Of a DNA stretch of 64,000 nt, positions 8,271 to 17,435 are shown one piece after another. The DNA is from JANXXV01 sp038200305 (GTDB lineage Bacteria > Acidobacteriota > Terriglobia > Bryobacterales > Bryobacteraceae): contig JBBPYD010000169.1 of the NCBI GenBank assembly GCA_038200305.1, forward strand, positions 1 through 64,000, given 5' to 3'. The translations under genes were made by a program, and so were the position numbers. A model generated the notes under the pieces. It did no database searches. It was given only the letters and a program-made list of their open reading frames with translations, and was not told where the DNA came from. The stretch's first letter is position 1. Every line of letters starts with the position of its first letter.

Positions 8271-8620
8271 CTATTTGGATTTCTTGCCGGCCTGTTCGTA
8301 TGTTTCAAATCCTTCGTTGCCCAGGAACTTGCCATCCTGTAGGTGTTCGGGCAGAGCGGATGAGAGAAGACCGTGGGTTCGTCCACCGACGGGTAGGTGA
8401 TGCCGTCCACGCTCATGCCGCCGGCCAGATGTCTGATACGTTTTGCAGTCTCGTGATCCGTGCACGAGTATCGCCGCTCAAGCCCAGCGCGTGCTGAGCC
8501 GCCGAAGGCAGATTTGGACGGTCCGCCGCAGCCATACTTCACTGCCCGGCCAACCGGAATGTGAATTTCGGTGCAATGGCCCCAGATCGTTTGCCGTCTT
8601 CACTTACTTCCACTTGGGCT
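8271..8620 (-). pseudogene. Decayed coding remnant, unidentified
   Basis: This 379-base gap between the ThuA-like gene and ndh has no intact gene, but the minus strand reads like broken coding sequence. One frame gives DGHYSIAQVEVSEDGKR, a second CTEIHIPVGRAVKYGCGG then HLAGGMSVDGITYPSVDE and VFSHPL, and a third LQDGKFLGNEGFETYEQAGKKSK before a TAG at about 8271. The pieces join in order if two single-base shifts are allowed. I do not recognise the family. It could be the 3' remnant of a larger gene removed when the neighbouring genes were joined. Confidence 0.4.
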
Positions 8621-8635
8621 ATGGAGTAATGACCG

Positions 8636-10042
8636 TCAGGTCTTCGGGGAACTGTTCACCGGGCGATCCACCGGGAACTCCGCGATGCTGCGTCCGAACG
8701 CGAAATCAAGCGTCCAATCGAGCAGAATTCGAAAGCGCTGGGCCGTGCCTGGCATCTTCGATAGATAAATCGCCCGCCACATAGCCCATGCTAAAAATCC
8801 CGAGAAGTGGTGTCCGTAGATTTTGGCGACGCCCGAGTGTCTTCCAACCAGGGCGAGTTCCCCAATCGGTTCGTAGATGAACGGCTTCGGCGTTTGTCCT
8901 CGTAGAATAGCGACGATATTCTGTGCGACCAAAGCGCCTTCGCGTGTGGCATTCTGGGCAGTGGGTGCATAGAAGCCGTCCGATCCCTGCTTGGGAACTT
9001 CAGCGCAATCGCCAAGCGCCCAGACACCGGGATGATCCGGTATGGCGCAGAATTCATCCACCACGATCCCGCCATGGTGTCCACGTTTGCAATCGAGCTT
9101 TTCTACTAAAGGATTCGGTGTAATTCCTCCGGCCCAAATAAGAGTCCTGGCCGGAATGCGCTTCCCGCCTTCCAATTCCACGTAGTTCCCGGTTGCATGG
9201 GTGATCTTCGTTTTCAACAACACCTCGACGCCACGCTGCTCCAGCTTCTTTTGCGCGAAGGACGCCAGATCCGGACTGAGCTCGGAGAGAAGACGGTCAG
9301 TCGTCTCGATAATCAGAGCGCGGATATCTTCAGGCGAAATATTTGGATAGTCATGGACGCTCTCTCTGGCCAGATCGTTCACAGCGGCCATGGTCTCCAC
9401 GCCCGTATAGCCGCCGCCCCCGACTACGAACGTGAGGATTTCACGGCGAACCTCCGAGTCCTTCTCCCAATGCGCCTGCTCCAGGGATCTGATGACACGA
9501 TTGCGAATTGCGGTGGCGTGGGCAACGCTCTTAATGGAGAGAGAATGCTCTTCAACTCCAGGAATTCCATGGAAGTTGGGCACGGATCCTAGAGCGATTA
9601 CAAGGTGGTCGGCTTTCAATGTGCGCTTGCTTGCGCCATCTGGCCCAATATCCAGAACTACAGACTTTTTCTTGAGATTGATGTCATCGGCTTGCCCCTG
9701 CTCAAAGGTGATTCGCGGTGACAGCCTGCGTGGAGGCACCACGATGTGTTCCGGACCGAGTTCGCCTCCCGCAACCTCAGTGAGCATGGGAGTGAACAGC
9801 AGGAAGTTGTTCTGATCGACTAAGCTAATCTGCCCATCCCGATCGCCGGGAAGGAGCTTCGCGAGTTCCTGCGCGACGTTGACGCCAGCAAAACCGGCCC
9901 CGAGAATAACGATCTTTTGGTTACGGCGCAGATGCCGGTTCCTCTTGCGGATCTCCGATTCCTGCCACAGTTTCCATCCTAATAGAGCGCCACCAATACT
10001 GGCTCCGGCTACGGCGATTGTTCGCGTCTTCGACCATGCCAT
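8636..10042 (-). CDS. ndh: Type II NADH:quinone oxidoreductase
   Basis: A 468-residue FAD enzyme of the NDH-2 family that passes electrons from NADH to the quinone pool without pumping protons. The FAD-binding motif is G48-x-G50-x-x-G53 (IVILGAGFAG). The NADH motif is GGGGYTGVE, and the second FAD site is GVWALGDCAEVP. An unusual N-terminal hydrophobic helix (about residues 7-26, AVAGASIGGALLGWKLW) precedes the Rossmann fold, so it may be membrane-tethered in addition to the usual C-terminal association. A strong Shine-Dalgarno GGAGG lies six bases before the ATG. It is monocistronic, and fits as an electron entry point for the oxidase operon at 13288-25518. Confidence 0.9.
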   Translation of the reverse strand: MAWSKTRTIAVAGASIGGALLGWKLWQESEIRKRNRHLRRNQKIVILGAGFAGVNVAQELAKLLPGDRDGQISLVDQNNFLLFTPMLTEVAGGELGPEHIVVPPRRLSPRITFEQGQADDINLKKKSVVLDIGPDGASKRTLKADHLVIALGSVPNFHGIPGVEEHSLSIKSVAHATAIRNRVIRSLEQAHWEKDSEVRREILTFVVGGGGYTGVETMAAVNDLARESVHDYPNISPEDIRALIIETTDRLLSELSPDLASFAQKKLEQRGVEVLLKTKITHATGNYVELEGGKRIPARTLIWAGGITPNPLVEKLDCKRGHHGGIVVDEFCAIPDHPGVWALGDCAEVPKQGSDGFYAPTAQNATREGALVAQNIVAILRGQTPKPFIYEPIGELALVGRHSGVAKIYGHHFSGFLAWAMWRAIYLSKMPGTAQRFRILLDWTLDFAFGRSIAEFPVDRPVNSSPKT

Positions 10043-10064
10043 ACTATACCTCCACGTTGGGACC

Positions 10065-11162
10065 TCATGTTACGAACAGTTCGCACCGCACCGCCCACGT
10101 CACCTGCCGGCCCGGATCGAGGATGACCATGCCGGTGGGCGTACCGGGCGGCCAGACCGCACTGAATGGGTCGGCCCAGTTGAATTGAGGTTCCACAACC
10201 ACAAATGACTTGTTAGGCGGCGAGTACACCTGCAGAGCCTCGACCGATGGCGACAACGCGGTGAGGCGCACGCCATAGTGAGCTGCCGGGTCAAGGATCT
10301 CAATTATGGTGCGACCGTCGGGCGTCTTCCGCAGATCGACAAAGCCGTCATCGAAATATAAAGACCCGAGAGTCGCTCCCTCGAGCGCGGTAAAATCATA
10401 GGGTGTCCCGGCTACGGTTTGTCCGGTTGGAAAAACATCGTCGTAGTTGTTGACCAGAACGCGCCGGTGAGCTGGCAGATGCAGGCGGGCTTGTTCGCGG
10501 CGCTTGCTGGGCAAGGCGAAATAGGGATGCCAGCCGATGCCAATGGGAAGTTGCTCGGCACCTTGCTCAAGAGCGGCGTTCCGGGTGGTAACCGAAAACT
10601 CGACCGACTCGGAGCGAAGCGCCGCCTCTACCCTGATTTCCGTTTTCAACAGCCAGTAGCCTTCAAAATCGCCCGCGTCCAGCGTGGCCGTCACGTGCTC
10701 ATCGCTCCGCTCAACAACGTCCATCTTCGAGGCGAGAATCAATCCGTGCATCGCGCACTTTTCCGCACCGGGATGCTTTCCGTGCCAGTCCGCCGGAAGC
10801 CGGACATCGCGGTTCAGGATCTTGGTTTCGATGGTGCAGCCATCCGGCAGCAGACGTCCCCGAATCCGGTTCGCAAATGGAACCAGCAATGCTCCGCCAA
10901 AGCGGAAGGAATGGACTCCCATGAAGTCGTCCGGGCCGCCGTTTAGTGGTTGCGCGGCTTCTTCCAGCGGAGGCGAAGCGAGCATGTCAAACTCGCCCAG
11001 ACCGGGAAAAGAAGCTCGGATCTGAAAAACGTTCATGCCGCGGCCGGGCAGCAGCGTGACTTCGAGAAACTCCGGTGCTGTTCCGTCCGAGGTTTTCTGG
11101 CGGCGCAGAACTACGGGCGGCAGCCCACCAACCAGCGGAGAGTTTTCCGCGCTTATTGACAT
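10065..11162 (-). CDS. Aldose 1-epimerase family protein
   Basis: A 365-residue galactose mutarotase-like protein. It has the catalytic-type His in IGIGWHPYFALP, an earlier KCAMHGLILAS, and a C-terminal acidic segment with VEPQFNWADPF. It interconverts alpha and beta anomers of a free sugar. The start at 11162 gives MSISAENSP and overlaps the end of the glycosidase gene by ten bases; a longer frame opening at 11204 is less likely. It is last of a three-gene minus unit (SDR, GH1-like glycosidase, epimerase), so the sugar is probably the one the glycosidase releases. Confidence 0.85.
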   Translation of the reverse strand: MSISAENSPLVGGLPPVVLRRQKTSDGTAPEFLEVTLLPGRGMNVFQIRASFPGLGEFDMLASPPLEEAAQPLNGGPDDFMGVHSFRFGGALLVPFANRIRGRLLPDGCTIETKILNRDVRLPADWHGKHPGAEKCAMHGLILASKMDVVERSDEHVTATLDAGDFEGYWLLKTEIRVEAALRSESVEFSVTTRNAALEQGAEQLPIGIGWHPYFALPSKRREQARLHLPAHRRVLVNNYDDVFPTGQTVAGTPYDFTALEGATLGSLYFDDGFVDLRKTPDGRTIIEILDPAAHYGVRLTALSPSVEALQVYSPPNKSFVVVEPQFNWADPFSAVWPPGTPTGMVILDPGRQVTWAVRCELFVT

Positions 11163-12352
11163 ATCTGCAGGACGCCGCTCTCGGTCGGAAGCGTCTTCCG
11201 CCATTGGCCGATCAGCTTCTTATATGCGTGGCCAACGGGACGTATCTTGCGATCAAGATCGCACAGGCCGAGCGGATTTACGGTGCCGTTATCTTCCCGA
11301 AGCGCCGTATCCCAGTCCACTTGATCCTGAAGGCTATACCACGTGAACCCAAGCAGAGGCACTCCGTCCTGCTTCAGCTTATGAACGTTGGCCCACTCCT
11401 TCTGAAGCCACTTCACTGCATCCGGTTCCGGGTAATTGGTCTCGGTATGCATTACCGGCAGGCGGTAACGTTGGAAATACTGGCTTGTGATCGGATAGTA
11501 GCCGAAGATTTCTTGGCCGGCAGGCGAAATACTGCCATCGGCATGGACCAGGCTTTCATTCGACTCGTAATAGTCGTTCCCCATCACGCACCTGCTTTTC
11601 ACATGGTGGCCCAAAAACCACTGGTACTCATCGGCGGTCATGCCGTTATCGAGCAAGTATTGGTACATGCTGACGTTAATATGATGGCCGTAAGTCAGGT
11701 CCAGCGCCAGGAACCGCTTCTCATTAAACGTGCGCGCATGTTCTTCGGAATCGGGGTCTTCGGGATGGAAGTACTGGGTGGATTCGCTCTGGATAAAAAT
11801 CGCATCCGGGCGTTGCTTTAAGATGGCGTGCATCGCCATCACGTTGGCCTGGCAAAGGTGCTTGAGAGCGGTGACGAAAGCCTTCTCCGACTTCAACTGC
11901 TCATTCCACCAGCCGAATCGTGCCGAAAACGTGGCCGCGATAAAAATTTCATTGACCGGGGTGTAAAACCGGATCCATGGGAAGCGAGTGACGAACGCCT
12001 GGACGAACTCAACGAACAGCTTGGGCCAATCGGGGTTTTGAAAATTTCCAAGCCAATCTGGCAGGCCGAAATGGCACAAATCGGCGATTGGCGTGACCTT
12101 CTGCGCATGAAGAGCGTTGAAGGTCTCATCGGTGAAGCCCCAGTCGTATTTTCCTGGACCGGGGTTGGCGGAAAAGTAAGGCGGACCGTAGCGGAGATAT
12201 TCGATTCCAAGCTCATCGAGCAGACGGAAGTCGTCGCGCCAATGTTGATAGTGCTTCGTCTTGGCCAACTCATCCTGACGGATTTTCTTTCCCTTCCATT
12301 CAATGGTTGGGTAGCTGTTCTCAATGCCGGTGGCGAACATGAATTGCGCCAT
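11153..12352 (-). CDS. GH1-like beta-glycosidase
   Basis: A 399-residue TIM-barrel glycosidase of the GH1/clan GH-A type. The acid/base is E135 in YTPVNEIF and the likely nucleophile is E304 in MHTETN, variants of the GH1 TFNEP and TENG motifs. There is no signal peptide, so it is cytoplasmic. Other barrel landmarks are YLRYGPPY, DLCHFG, CVMGNDYY and GFTWYSL. At 399 residues it is shorter than typical GH1 (about 450). A close paralogue lies at 44535-45731 in another sugar operon. An AAGGA sequence precedes the ATG. The substrate, probably a plant-derived or host glucoside, is unknown. Confidence 0.85.
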   Translation of the reverse strand: MAQFMFATGIENSYPTIEWKGKKIRQDELAKTKHYQHWRDDFRLLDELGIEYLRYGPPYFSANPGPGKYDWGFTDETFNALHAQKVTPIADLCHFGLPDWLGNFQNPDWPKLFVEFVQAFVTRFPWIRFYTPVNEIFIAATFSARFGWWNEQLKSEKAFVTALKHLCQANVMAMHAILKQRPDAIFIQSESTQYFHPEDPDSEEHARTFNEKRFLALDLTYGHHINVSMYQYLLDNGMTADEYQWFLGHHVKSRCVMGNDYYESNESLVHADGSISPAGQEIFGYYPITSQYFQRYRLPVMHTETNYPEPDAVKWLQKEWANVHKLKQDGVPLLGFTWYSLQDQVDWDTALREDNGTVNPLGLCDLDRKIRPVGHAYKKLIGQWRKTLPTESGVLQICQ

Positions 12353-12366
12353 GTGGAGTATCCTTA

Positions 12367-13098
12367 TTAAAGAATGTCCAGCCGGCCGCCATCGACCGTA
12401 AGATTGGTTCCAGTGATAAAGCGGGCTTCGGGCGCGGCGAGAAAGCAGATAGCTGCGGCGATGTCTTCCGGTTTGCCGATGGCGCCTTTCACTTTTTCAA
12501 CGCCGCTCTTAACATTTGGATTATTCCAGAGCATCGGCGTGTCAACGGCTCCGGGAGCAACACAGTTGATCCGGATCTTTTTCGAAGCAAGCTCCTCGCT
12601 GAAGCCTCGGGTGAACGCTTCCATACCTCCCTTCGAGGTGGCGTAAGGGACTACGTTCTTTGTCGTTTCATAAGCGTGGACGGAACTGATGTTGACGATG
12701 GCGCTGCCTTGCGGCATGTGCGGCACCGAATATTTACAGAAAAAGAAGACGGAGCGCAGATTCACGTTCAGAACCCTGTCGAAGTCTTCGTCGGGCAAGT
12801 CGAGAATCGGTTTGAAGGTCATCATCGCGGCGTCGTTGACGACGACATCGATCTTTTTCCATTTGTCCACGGCGGTTTTTATCGCGGCCTTGATTTCATT
12901 TGGATCGCCGATGTCGCACTTGGCGAAGACGGCCTCTCCTTTTGCCTGAACGATTTCCTGGACGGTCTGGTTGCCGTGCTGATCGTTTATATCCACCACC
13001 AGCACCTTCCCTCCTTCATGTGAGAACTGCTTACAGGCCGCCTTGCCGATGCCCGAACCTCCTCCGGTCACAATGCAAACCTTATCCGTGAAACGCAT
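12367..13098 (-). CDS. Short-chain dehydrogenase/reductase
   Basis: A 243-residue classical SDR. It has the cofactor motif VTGGGSGIGKA at the N-terminus, NDAAMM, the catalytic Ser in IVNISS, Tyr and Lys in YATSKGG, and the PG motif VAPGAVDTPM. An Asp-rich VDIND after the first beta-alpha unit suggests NAD(H). It reduces or oxidises a sugar or small alcohol. The start at 13098 (MRFTDKVC) has an AAGGAGCAAGG Shine-Dalgarno. It is first in the unit with the GH1-like glycosidase and aldose epimerase, so sugar oxidation such as glucose dehydrogenase activity is plausible. Confidence 0.9.
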   Translation of the reverse strand: MRFTDKVCIVTGGGSGIGKAACKQFSHEGGKVLVVDINDQHGNQTVQEIVQAKGEAVFAKCDIGDPNEIKAAIKTAVDKWKKIDVVVNDAAMMTFKPILDLPDEDFDRVLNVNLRSVFFFCKYSVPHMPQGSAIVNISSVHAYETTKNVVPYATSKGGMEAFTRGFSEELASKKIRINCVAPGAVDTPMLWNNPNVKSGVEKVKGAIGKPEDIAAAICFLAAPEARFITGTNLTVDGGRLDIL

Positions 13099-13287
13099 CC
13101 TTGCTCCTTTCGTTCTGTTGAGGCCTTGCAAAACCGAAAGCTCAGAGTGAGCTTCCATCAACCTTACAAATAGGTAGACCAAGCTCGATCCCACCCGGTT
13201 TCACCGGTGGGACAGTGTAGCCAATTTTTCCCGGTTACTAACGCTTTCCATGCCGGGAAATAAACCTCTAATCATTAAAGCGGCTCC

Positions 13288-14214
13288 ATGCAGATCAGCA
13301 CCTTCGACCCTCAATCTCCGCAAGCACACGGGATCGCCAGCTTGTTCGTGTTCACGCTGGCCGTATGCGCGGTGATATTCATTCTGGTTACCGGGCTGGT
13401 CTTCTATTGCGCATACCGCTATGGCAGTTGGTCTCAGTACGTCGAACCGCCGGCCAATTTCGGAAATCAAAAACTCGAAATCACCTGGACCGTAATTCCT
13501 CTGCTGATCCTGTTGGTTCTTTTTGGATTAACGTGGACCACGATGAGTGCCGTCGATCCCCCACCGGCTTCGCAACCCGATGTCGTCATTACCGGCCGCC
13601 AGTGGTGGTGGGATGTGGAATATCCCAGGTCTGGCGCGGTGACCGCGAATGAGGTTCATTTACCCGTGGGGCGGAATTTCTCAATTCGAGTGCAAAGCGG
13701 GGATGTGATTCACGACTTCTGGGTTCCGCAGTTAGGCCGCAAGATGGATGCGGTCCCCGGACTCCAGCGGCACATTTGGATCAATGTGGACCAGCCCGGA
13801 ACCTACCTTGGAGCATGTGCCGAGTATTGTGGAGCGCAACATGCCTGGATGCGCTTTCGCGTGATCGGTGACCCGATTGAAAAGTTCGATTCGTGGCAGA
13901 AGCACGAAGCAGAACCGGCGCGGAGCTCGCTGGGCGGACAGGCGGAACTTGGCGCGCAACGATTTCAGGAGCTTACTTGCGTAAATTGTCACGCCATCAG
14001 AGGCACTGGCGCCAAGGAGCACATTGGACCCGACCTGACCCACATGGCCAGCCGCAAAATGCTTGCGGCTGAGCGTCTAACAAATACGCCGGAACACCTT
14101 TCCAAGTGGCTGAAGAATCCCGGAGCGGTCAAACCCGGAACCAAGATGCCCAACCTGCAACTGGCCGAAGCCGATATCACTTCGCTTACCGCTTATCTGG
14201 AGTCTCTGCAATGA
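13288..14214 (+). CDS. ctaC: Cytochrome c oxidase subunit II with fused cytochrome c
   Basis: A 308-residue caa3-type subunit II. Two N-terminal membrane helices (about residues 18-42 and 63-88) are followed by the cupredoxin domain with all CuA ligands visible: His in VIHDFW, the CAEYC pair, and His and Met in QHAWM. The C-terminal third is a cytochrome c domain with CVNCH and the distal Met in KMPNL. The aromatic patch RQWWWDV transfers electrons from cytochrome c. It heads a ten-gene respiratory operon and overlaps ctaD by four bases. The 189-base region upstream must hold the operon promoter, but no convincing -35/-10 pair is seen. Confidence 0.95.
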   Translation: MQISTFDPQSPQAHGIASLFVFTLAVCAVIFILVTGLVFYCAYRYGSWSQYVEPPANFGNQKLEITWTVIPLLILLVLFGLTWTTMSAVDPPPASQPDVVITGRQWWWDVEYPRSGAVTANEVHLPVGRNFSIRVQSGDVIHDFWVPQLGRKMDAVPGLQRHIWINVDQPGTYLGACAEYCGAQHAWMRFRVIGDPIEKFDSWQKHEAEPARSSLGGQAELGAQRFQELTCVNCHAIRGTGAKEHIGPDLTHMASRKMLAAERLTNTPEHLSKWLKNPGAVKPGTKMPNLQLAEADITSLTAYLESLQ

Positions 14215-15875
14215 GCGATATCCCTTTCTCCCCGGCAGCTCCTCTCCCGATGCCAGTCAGCGGCGGCAGGCTCTGGCTGGGCCTACTGAGCTGGGTCTCG
14301 GCGGTTGACCATAAGCAGATTGCAATCCTGTACCTGCTCACCACCACATTCTTTTTCATCATTGGAGGATTGGAGGCGTTGCTAATGCGCCTTCAACTTG
14401 CGTGGCCAGGACTTCCATTTCTCGATCCGGGAATGTATAACCAGATCTTCACCATGCATGGGACAACCATGGTGTTTCTTGTCGTTGTTCCGGCGCTGCT
14501 GGGATTCGCAACCTACATGGTTCCTCTCATGATCGGCGCGTCCGATATGGCGTTCCCCCGCCTGAACGCGCTTAGCTTTTGGTTGTTGCTCTTTGGCGGT
14601 CTGCTCCTTTATTTCAGTTTCATTGCGGGCGGGGCTCCTGCCGCAGGCTGGTTCAGCTATGCGCCGCTTAGCGAAAAGCCGTACTCCTCGCAGACGGGCC
14701 TGGATTATTGGGCGTTGGGATTGCTGGGAGTGGGCGTGGGCACCGTCGCGGCCGGACTGAATCTCATCGTCACGATTTTCGCGCTCCGGACGCCAGGCCA
14801 GTCGATTCGCAAGGTTCCGCTTTTCGTGTGGATGGTGCTGGTGAATTCGTTTCTCATTATCGCGGCTCTGCCGGCGTTGAACGCGTCGCTAGTGATGCTG
14901 CTGATTGACCGCCAGTTGAACGCTCATTTCTTTACGCAGCTTGGCGGCGGTTCGCCGGTGCTCTGGCAACACTATTTCTGGTCGTTTGGGCATCCGGAAG
15001 TCTACATCATGGTCTTGCCGGCATTCGGGATCATCTCCGAGGTGATCCCGGTGTTTTCACGGAAGCCGATCTTCGGGTACGGCTTTGTAGCCGCTTCCAC
15101 GGTCGCCATTGCCCTGCTCAGCCTGGGAGTCTGGGCTCACCACATGTTCGCCCTGGGCCTGGGGCACGCCTGGGACCTGGCTTTTGGCGCTTCCAGCATG
15201 TTGATCGCGGTGCCGACCGGCGTCAAGATTTTCAACTGGATCGCCACCATGTGGGGTGGAACCATCCGGTTTACCACCTCAATGCTTTTTGCCATGGGAT
15301 TTTTGATCACATTCACCATTGGCGGACTGAGCGGCGTGACGTTTGCAGTGGTTCCAATCGATTGGCAAGTGACAGATACGTACTATGTAGTCGCTCACAT
15401 GCATTATGTCTTGTTCGGCGGAACGCTCTTTGCCATGTTCGCCGGCGTCTATTACTGGTTCCCGAAAATGACCGGACGCTTGCTGTCCGAGCCGATAGGG
15501 ATTCTGCATTTCGGGCTGACGTTTATCGGTTTCAATCTCACGTTCTTCATTCAGCACTTTCTCGGTTTAGCGGGTATGCCCCGGCGTGTGTACACCTACC
15601 CGGACTTTCCGTGGTGGGCCGCGATGAACCTGACCTCCACCATTGGGGCGTTCGTTTTGGGGCTTTCCGTTCTGGTATTTCTGGCGAACTGGGCGGTGAG
15701 TCTGCGCAACGGCCAGGTGGCCGGAGAGAATCCATGGGGCGGCTGGACGCTGGAGTGGGCCACAACGTCACCGCCGCCGGTCCACAACTTCGACCGGGTG
15801 CCTCCGGTGCGAAGCCGCCGCCCTCTGTGGGACCTTGCGCATCCGGAAAATCCGGACTGGAGGCATGGACAGTAA
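14211..15875 (+). CDS. ctaD: Cytochrome c oxidase subunit I
   Basis: A 554-residue haem-copper oxidase catalytic subunit with twelve membrane helices. Visible residues include the low-spin haem His in TMHGTTMVF, the CuB/D-channel segment GHPEVYIMVLP (Glu present, as in A1-type oxidases, and the Tyr cross-linked to His), the CuB His pair in WAHHMF, and the haem ligands in VAHMHYVLFGG. It reduces oxygen to water and pumps protons. The start at 14211 overlaps the ctaC stop (ATGA). ctaE begins two bases after the stop. Confidence 0.96.
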   Translation: MSDIPFSPAAPLPMPVSGGRLWLGLLSWVSAVDHKQIAILYLLTTTFFFIIGGLEALLMRLQLAWPGLPFLDPGMYNQIFTMHGTTMVFLVVVPALLGFATYMVPLMIGASDMAFPRLNALSFWLLLFGGLLLYFSFIAGGAPAAGWFSYAPLSEKPYSSQTGLDYWALGLLGVGVGTVAAGLNLIVTIFALRTPGQSIRKVPLFVWMVLVNSFLIIAALPALNASLVMLLIDRQLNAHFFTQLGGGSPVLWQHYFWSFGHPEVYIMVLPAFGIISEVIPVFSRKPIFGYGFVAASTVAIALLSLGVWAHHMFALGLGHAWDLAFGASSMLIAVPTGVKIFNWIATMWGGTIRFTTSMLFAMGFLITFTIGGLSGVTFAVVPIDWQVTDTYYVVAHMHYVLFGGTLFAMFAGVYYWFPKMTGRLLSEPIGILHFGLTFIGFNLTFFIQHFLGLAGMPRRVYTYPDFPWWAAMNLTSTIGAFVLGLSVLVFLANWAVSLRNGQVAGENPWGGWTLEWATTSPPPVHNFDRVPPVRSRRPLWDLAHPENPDWRHGQ

Positions 15876-15877
15876 TC

Positions 15878-16435
15878 ATGCAAATGGAGAAGAGCAAGAT
15901 GATCATGGCCTGGTTTCTCGCTTCCGAGGCGGCATTTTTCGGCTTTCTAATCCTTGCTTATATCTATTATCGAAATGCGATATCGAGCGGCCCGACCGCG
16001 AAGAGCAGCCTCGATCCCAGCGTCACCGCCATCTATACAGTCCTGCTGATCGCAAGCAGCGGAACCGTTTGGATAGCACAGAACAAGCTGAAGGCTAACC
16101 GCCGTTCCGATTTTCGGGGCTGGTTGCTCGTCACTGTCGCTCTTGGCGCCATTTTTCTCGTCGGGCAAGGGCTTGAGTACGCGCGATTGTTACGTCATGA
16201 CGTGACCATTAGCAGGAACTTGTTCGGCAGCTCTTTCTTTACGCTCACCGGCTTTCATGGCCTGCACGTGTTGATCGGTTTGGCGATGCTCACGACCATG
16301 CTCGGAATGGCCTGGTTTTCCTCAATCGGCAGCAAGGAATGGATTGCCTTCGAGAGCATTGCTCTGTACTGGCATTTTGTCGATGTTGTTTGGATCGTGA
16401 TTTTCAGCATTATTTATCTGGGGGCCCTACTATGA
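15878..16435 (+). CDS. ctaE: Cytochrome c oxidase subunit III
   Basis: A 185-residue, five-helix subunit III of the short bacterial type. It has WFLASEAAFFGFLILAY in the first helix, the FHGLHVLIGL motif with conserved His, and YWHFVDVVWIVIF at the C-terminus. It stabilises subunit I and its proton uptake. The ATG at 15878 follows the ctaD stop directly; a much longer open frame starting inside ctaD is only an overlap and is not used. Its stop overlaps the ctaG start by four bases. Confidence 0.93.
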   Translation: MQMEKSKMIMAWFLASEAAFFGFLILAYIYYRNAISSGPTAKSSLDPSVTAIYTVLLIASSGTVWIAQNKLKANRRSDFRGWLLVTVALGAIFLVGQGLEYARLLRHDVTISRNLFGSSFFTLTGFHGLHVLIGLAMLTTMLGMAWFSSIGSKEWIAFESIALYWHFVDVVWIVIFSIIYLGALL

Positions 16436-17229
16436 CGAGCTGGGAATTCCTAACCTCGGCATGGGACTGGAAACCATCGGTGCTCATCGGGTGCATCGCT
16501 CTCCTGATTGCTTATACGGTTGCCGTGAGGTTGCATTTTACGCGGAGATTCCTGGCGTTTCTGGCAGCGATCATTCTCTTGCTGGTGGCGCTGGCATCGC
16601 CGCTGGACCGGCTCGCAGACGATTACCTCTTCAGCGCACATATGGCCAAGCACATGCTGCTGGTGCTGGTTATTCCTGCGCTTCTCCTGATGGGTACACC
16701 AAGCCGCGCGATGCGGAAAATCGTCTGGCGGCCGTTGATCCGACTCAACGTGCCGCTCTTTACCTGGACCGTTGGAATCGCAGCGATGGCGCTCTGGCAT
16801 ATACCCGCGCTATTCAATGCCGCTCTTGCCAGCCAGCCTCTCCACATTCTGGAGCATCTGAGCCTGCTTGCTGCGGGAACCATCTTCTGGTGGCCGGTGC
16901 TGTCGCCTTTGCGGGAAGAGCGGCTTTCGCCGGTCCCCTCCGCCGTTGCCTATCTATTTTCGGCGTGTCTGGCGTGTACAGTGATCGGGATTCTACTGAC
17001 GTTTACATCGCCAGGGACGTACTCGATTCCCAACGTTGTGAATAGGGACGGCCGTGTACTGGCTCTCGTTCGAGACGGGTGGGGCATTTCAGCCGAAACA
17101 GATCAACAGATGGCTGGACTGCTCATGTGGGTTCCGGGCTGTCTAATCTACCTCTCAGCCATCATGGCGATGTTTGCCCGTTGGTATCGCTCCAAAGACT
17201 ACGTTAGCGCCGAAGGAGAGATTGCCTGA
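16432..17229 (+). CDS. ctaG: Cytochrome c oxidase assembly protein, caa3 CtaG type
   Basis: A 265-residue membrane protein with seven predicted helices, of the Bacillus-type caa3_CtaG family, distinct from the Cox11-type CtaG of proteobacteria. Signature parts are LFSAHMAKHMLLVLVIPALL, ALWHIP and LHILEHLSLLAAGTIFWWP. The conserved His residues suggest copper handling for CuB assembly. It is translationally coupled at both ends: ATGA overlap with ctaE and TGATG overlap with the small subunit gene. Confidence 0.9.
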   Translation: MTSWEFLTSAWDWKPSVLIGCIALLIAYTVAVRLHFTRRFLAFLAAIILLLVALASPLDRLADDYLFSAHMAKHMLLVLVIPALLLMGTPSRAMRKIVWRPLIRLNVPLFTWTVGIAAMALWHIPALFNAALASQPLHILEHLSLLAAGTIFWWPVLSPLREERLSPVPSAVAYLFSACLACTVIGILLTFTSPGTYSIPNVVNRDGRVLALVRDGWGISAETDQQMAGLLMWVPGCLIYLSAIMAMFARWYRSKDYVSAEGEIA

Positions 17230-17435
17230 TGACTGAGCTTTCAAAACCGGAAGGCTGGAATAAGCCTCGTCCCACAACCTTGCCGTCTCCTTCGTATTGG
17301 CCGGCGGCGCTGGCCCTGGGAATCGTTCTCGTGCTTTTGGGCATCATCACGACAATCCTGATCTCGATTGCCGGCTTGGCTCTTTCGGTATTCGCCCTTC
17401 GCGGCTGGATTGGAGATGTGCGGAATGAATCCTGA
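17229..17435 (+). CDS. Small membrane protein of the oxidase operon
   Basis: A 68-residue protein with a polar N-terminus rich in Pro and one long or two short membrane segments (about residues 23-60, ALALGIVLVLLGIITTILIS). Position and size suit a subunit IV-like accessory of the caa3 oxidase, but the sequence carries no diagnostic motif. Its stop overlaps the Rieske start by eleven bases. Confidence 0.7.
   Translation: MTELSKPEGWNKPRPTTLPSPSYWPAALALGIVLVLLGIITTILISIAGLALSVFALRGWIGDVRNES

Noticed and set aside
11075..11821. Plus-strand 248-codon open frame
   Set aside because: Antisense to the GH1-like glycosidase with clear catalytic motifs.
15251..15877. Extended N-terminus for subunit III inside ctaD
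   Set aside because: The extension is a frame-shifted reading of ctaD; the subunit III fold begins at 15878.
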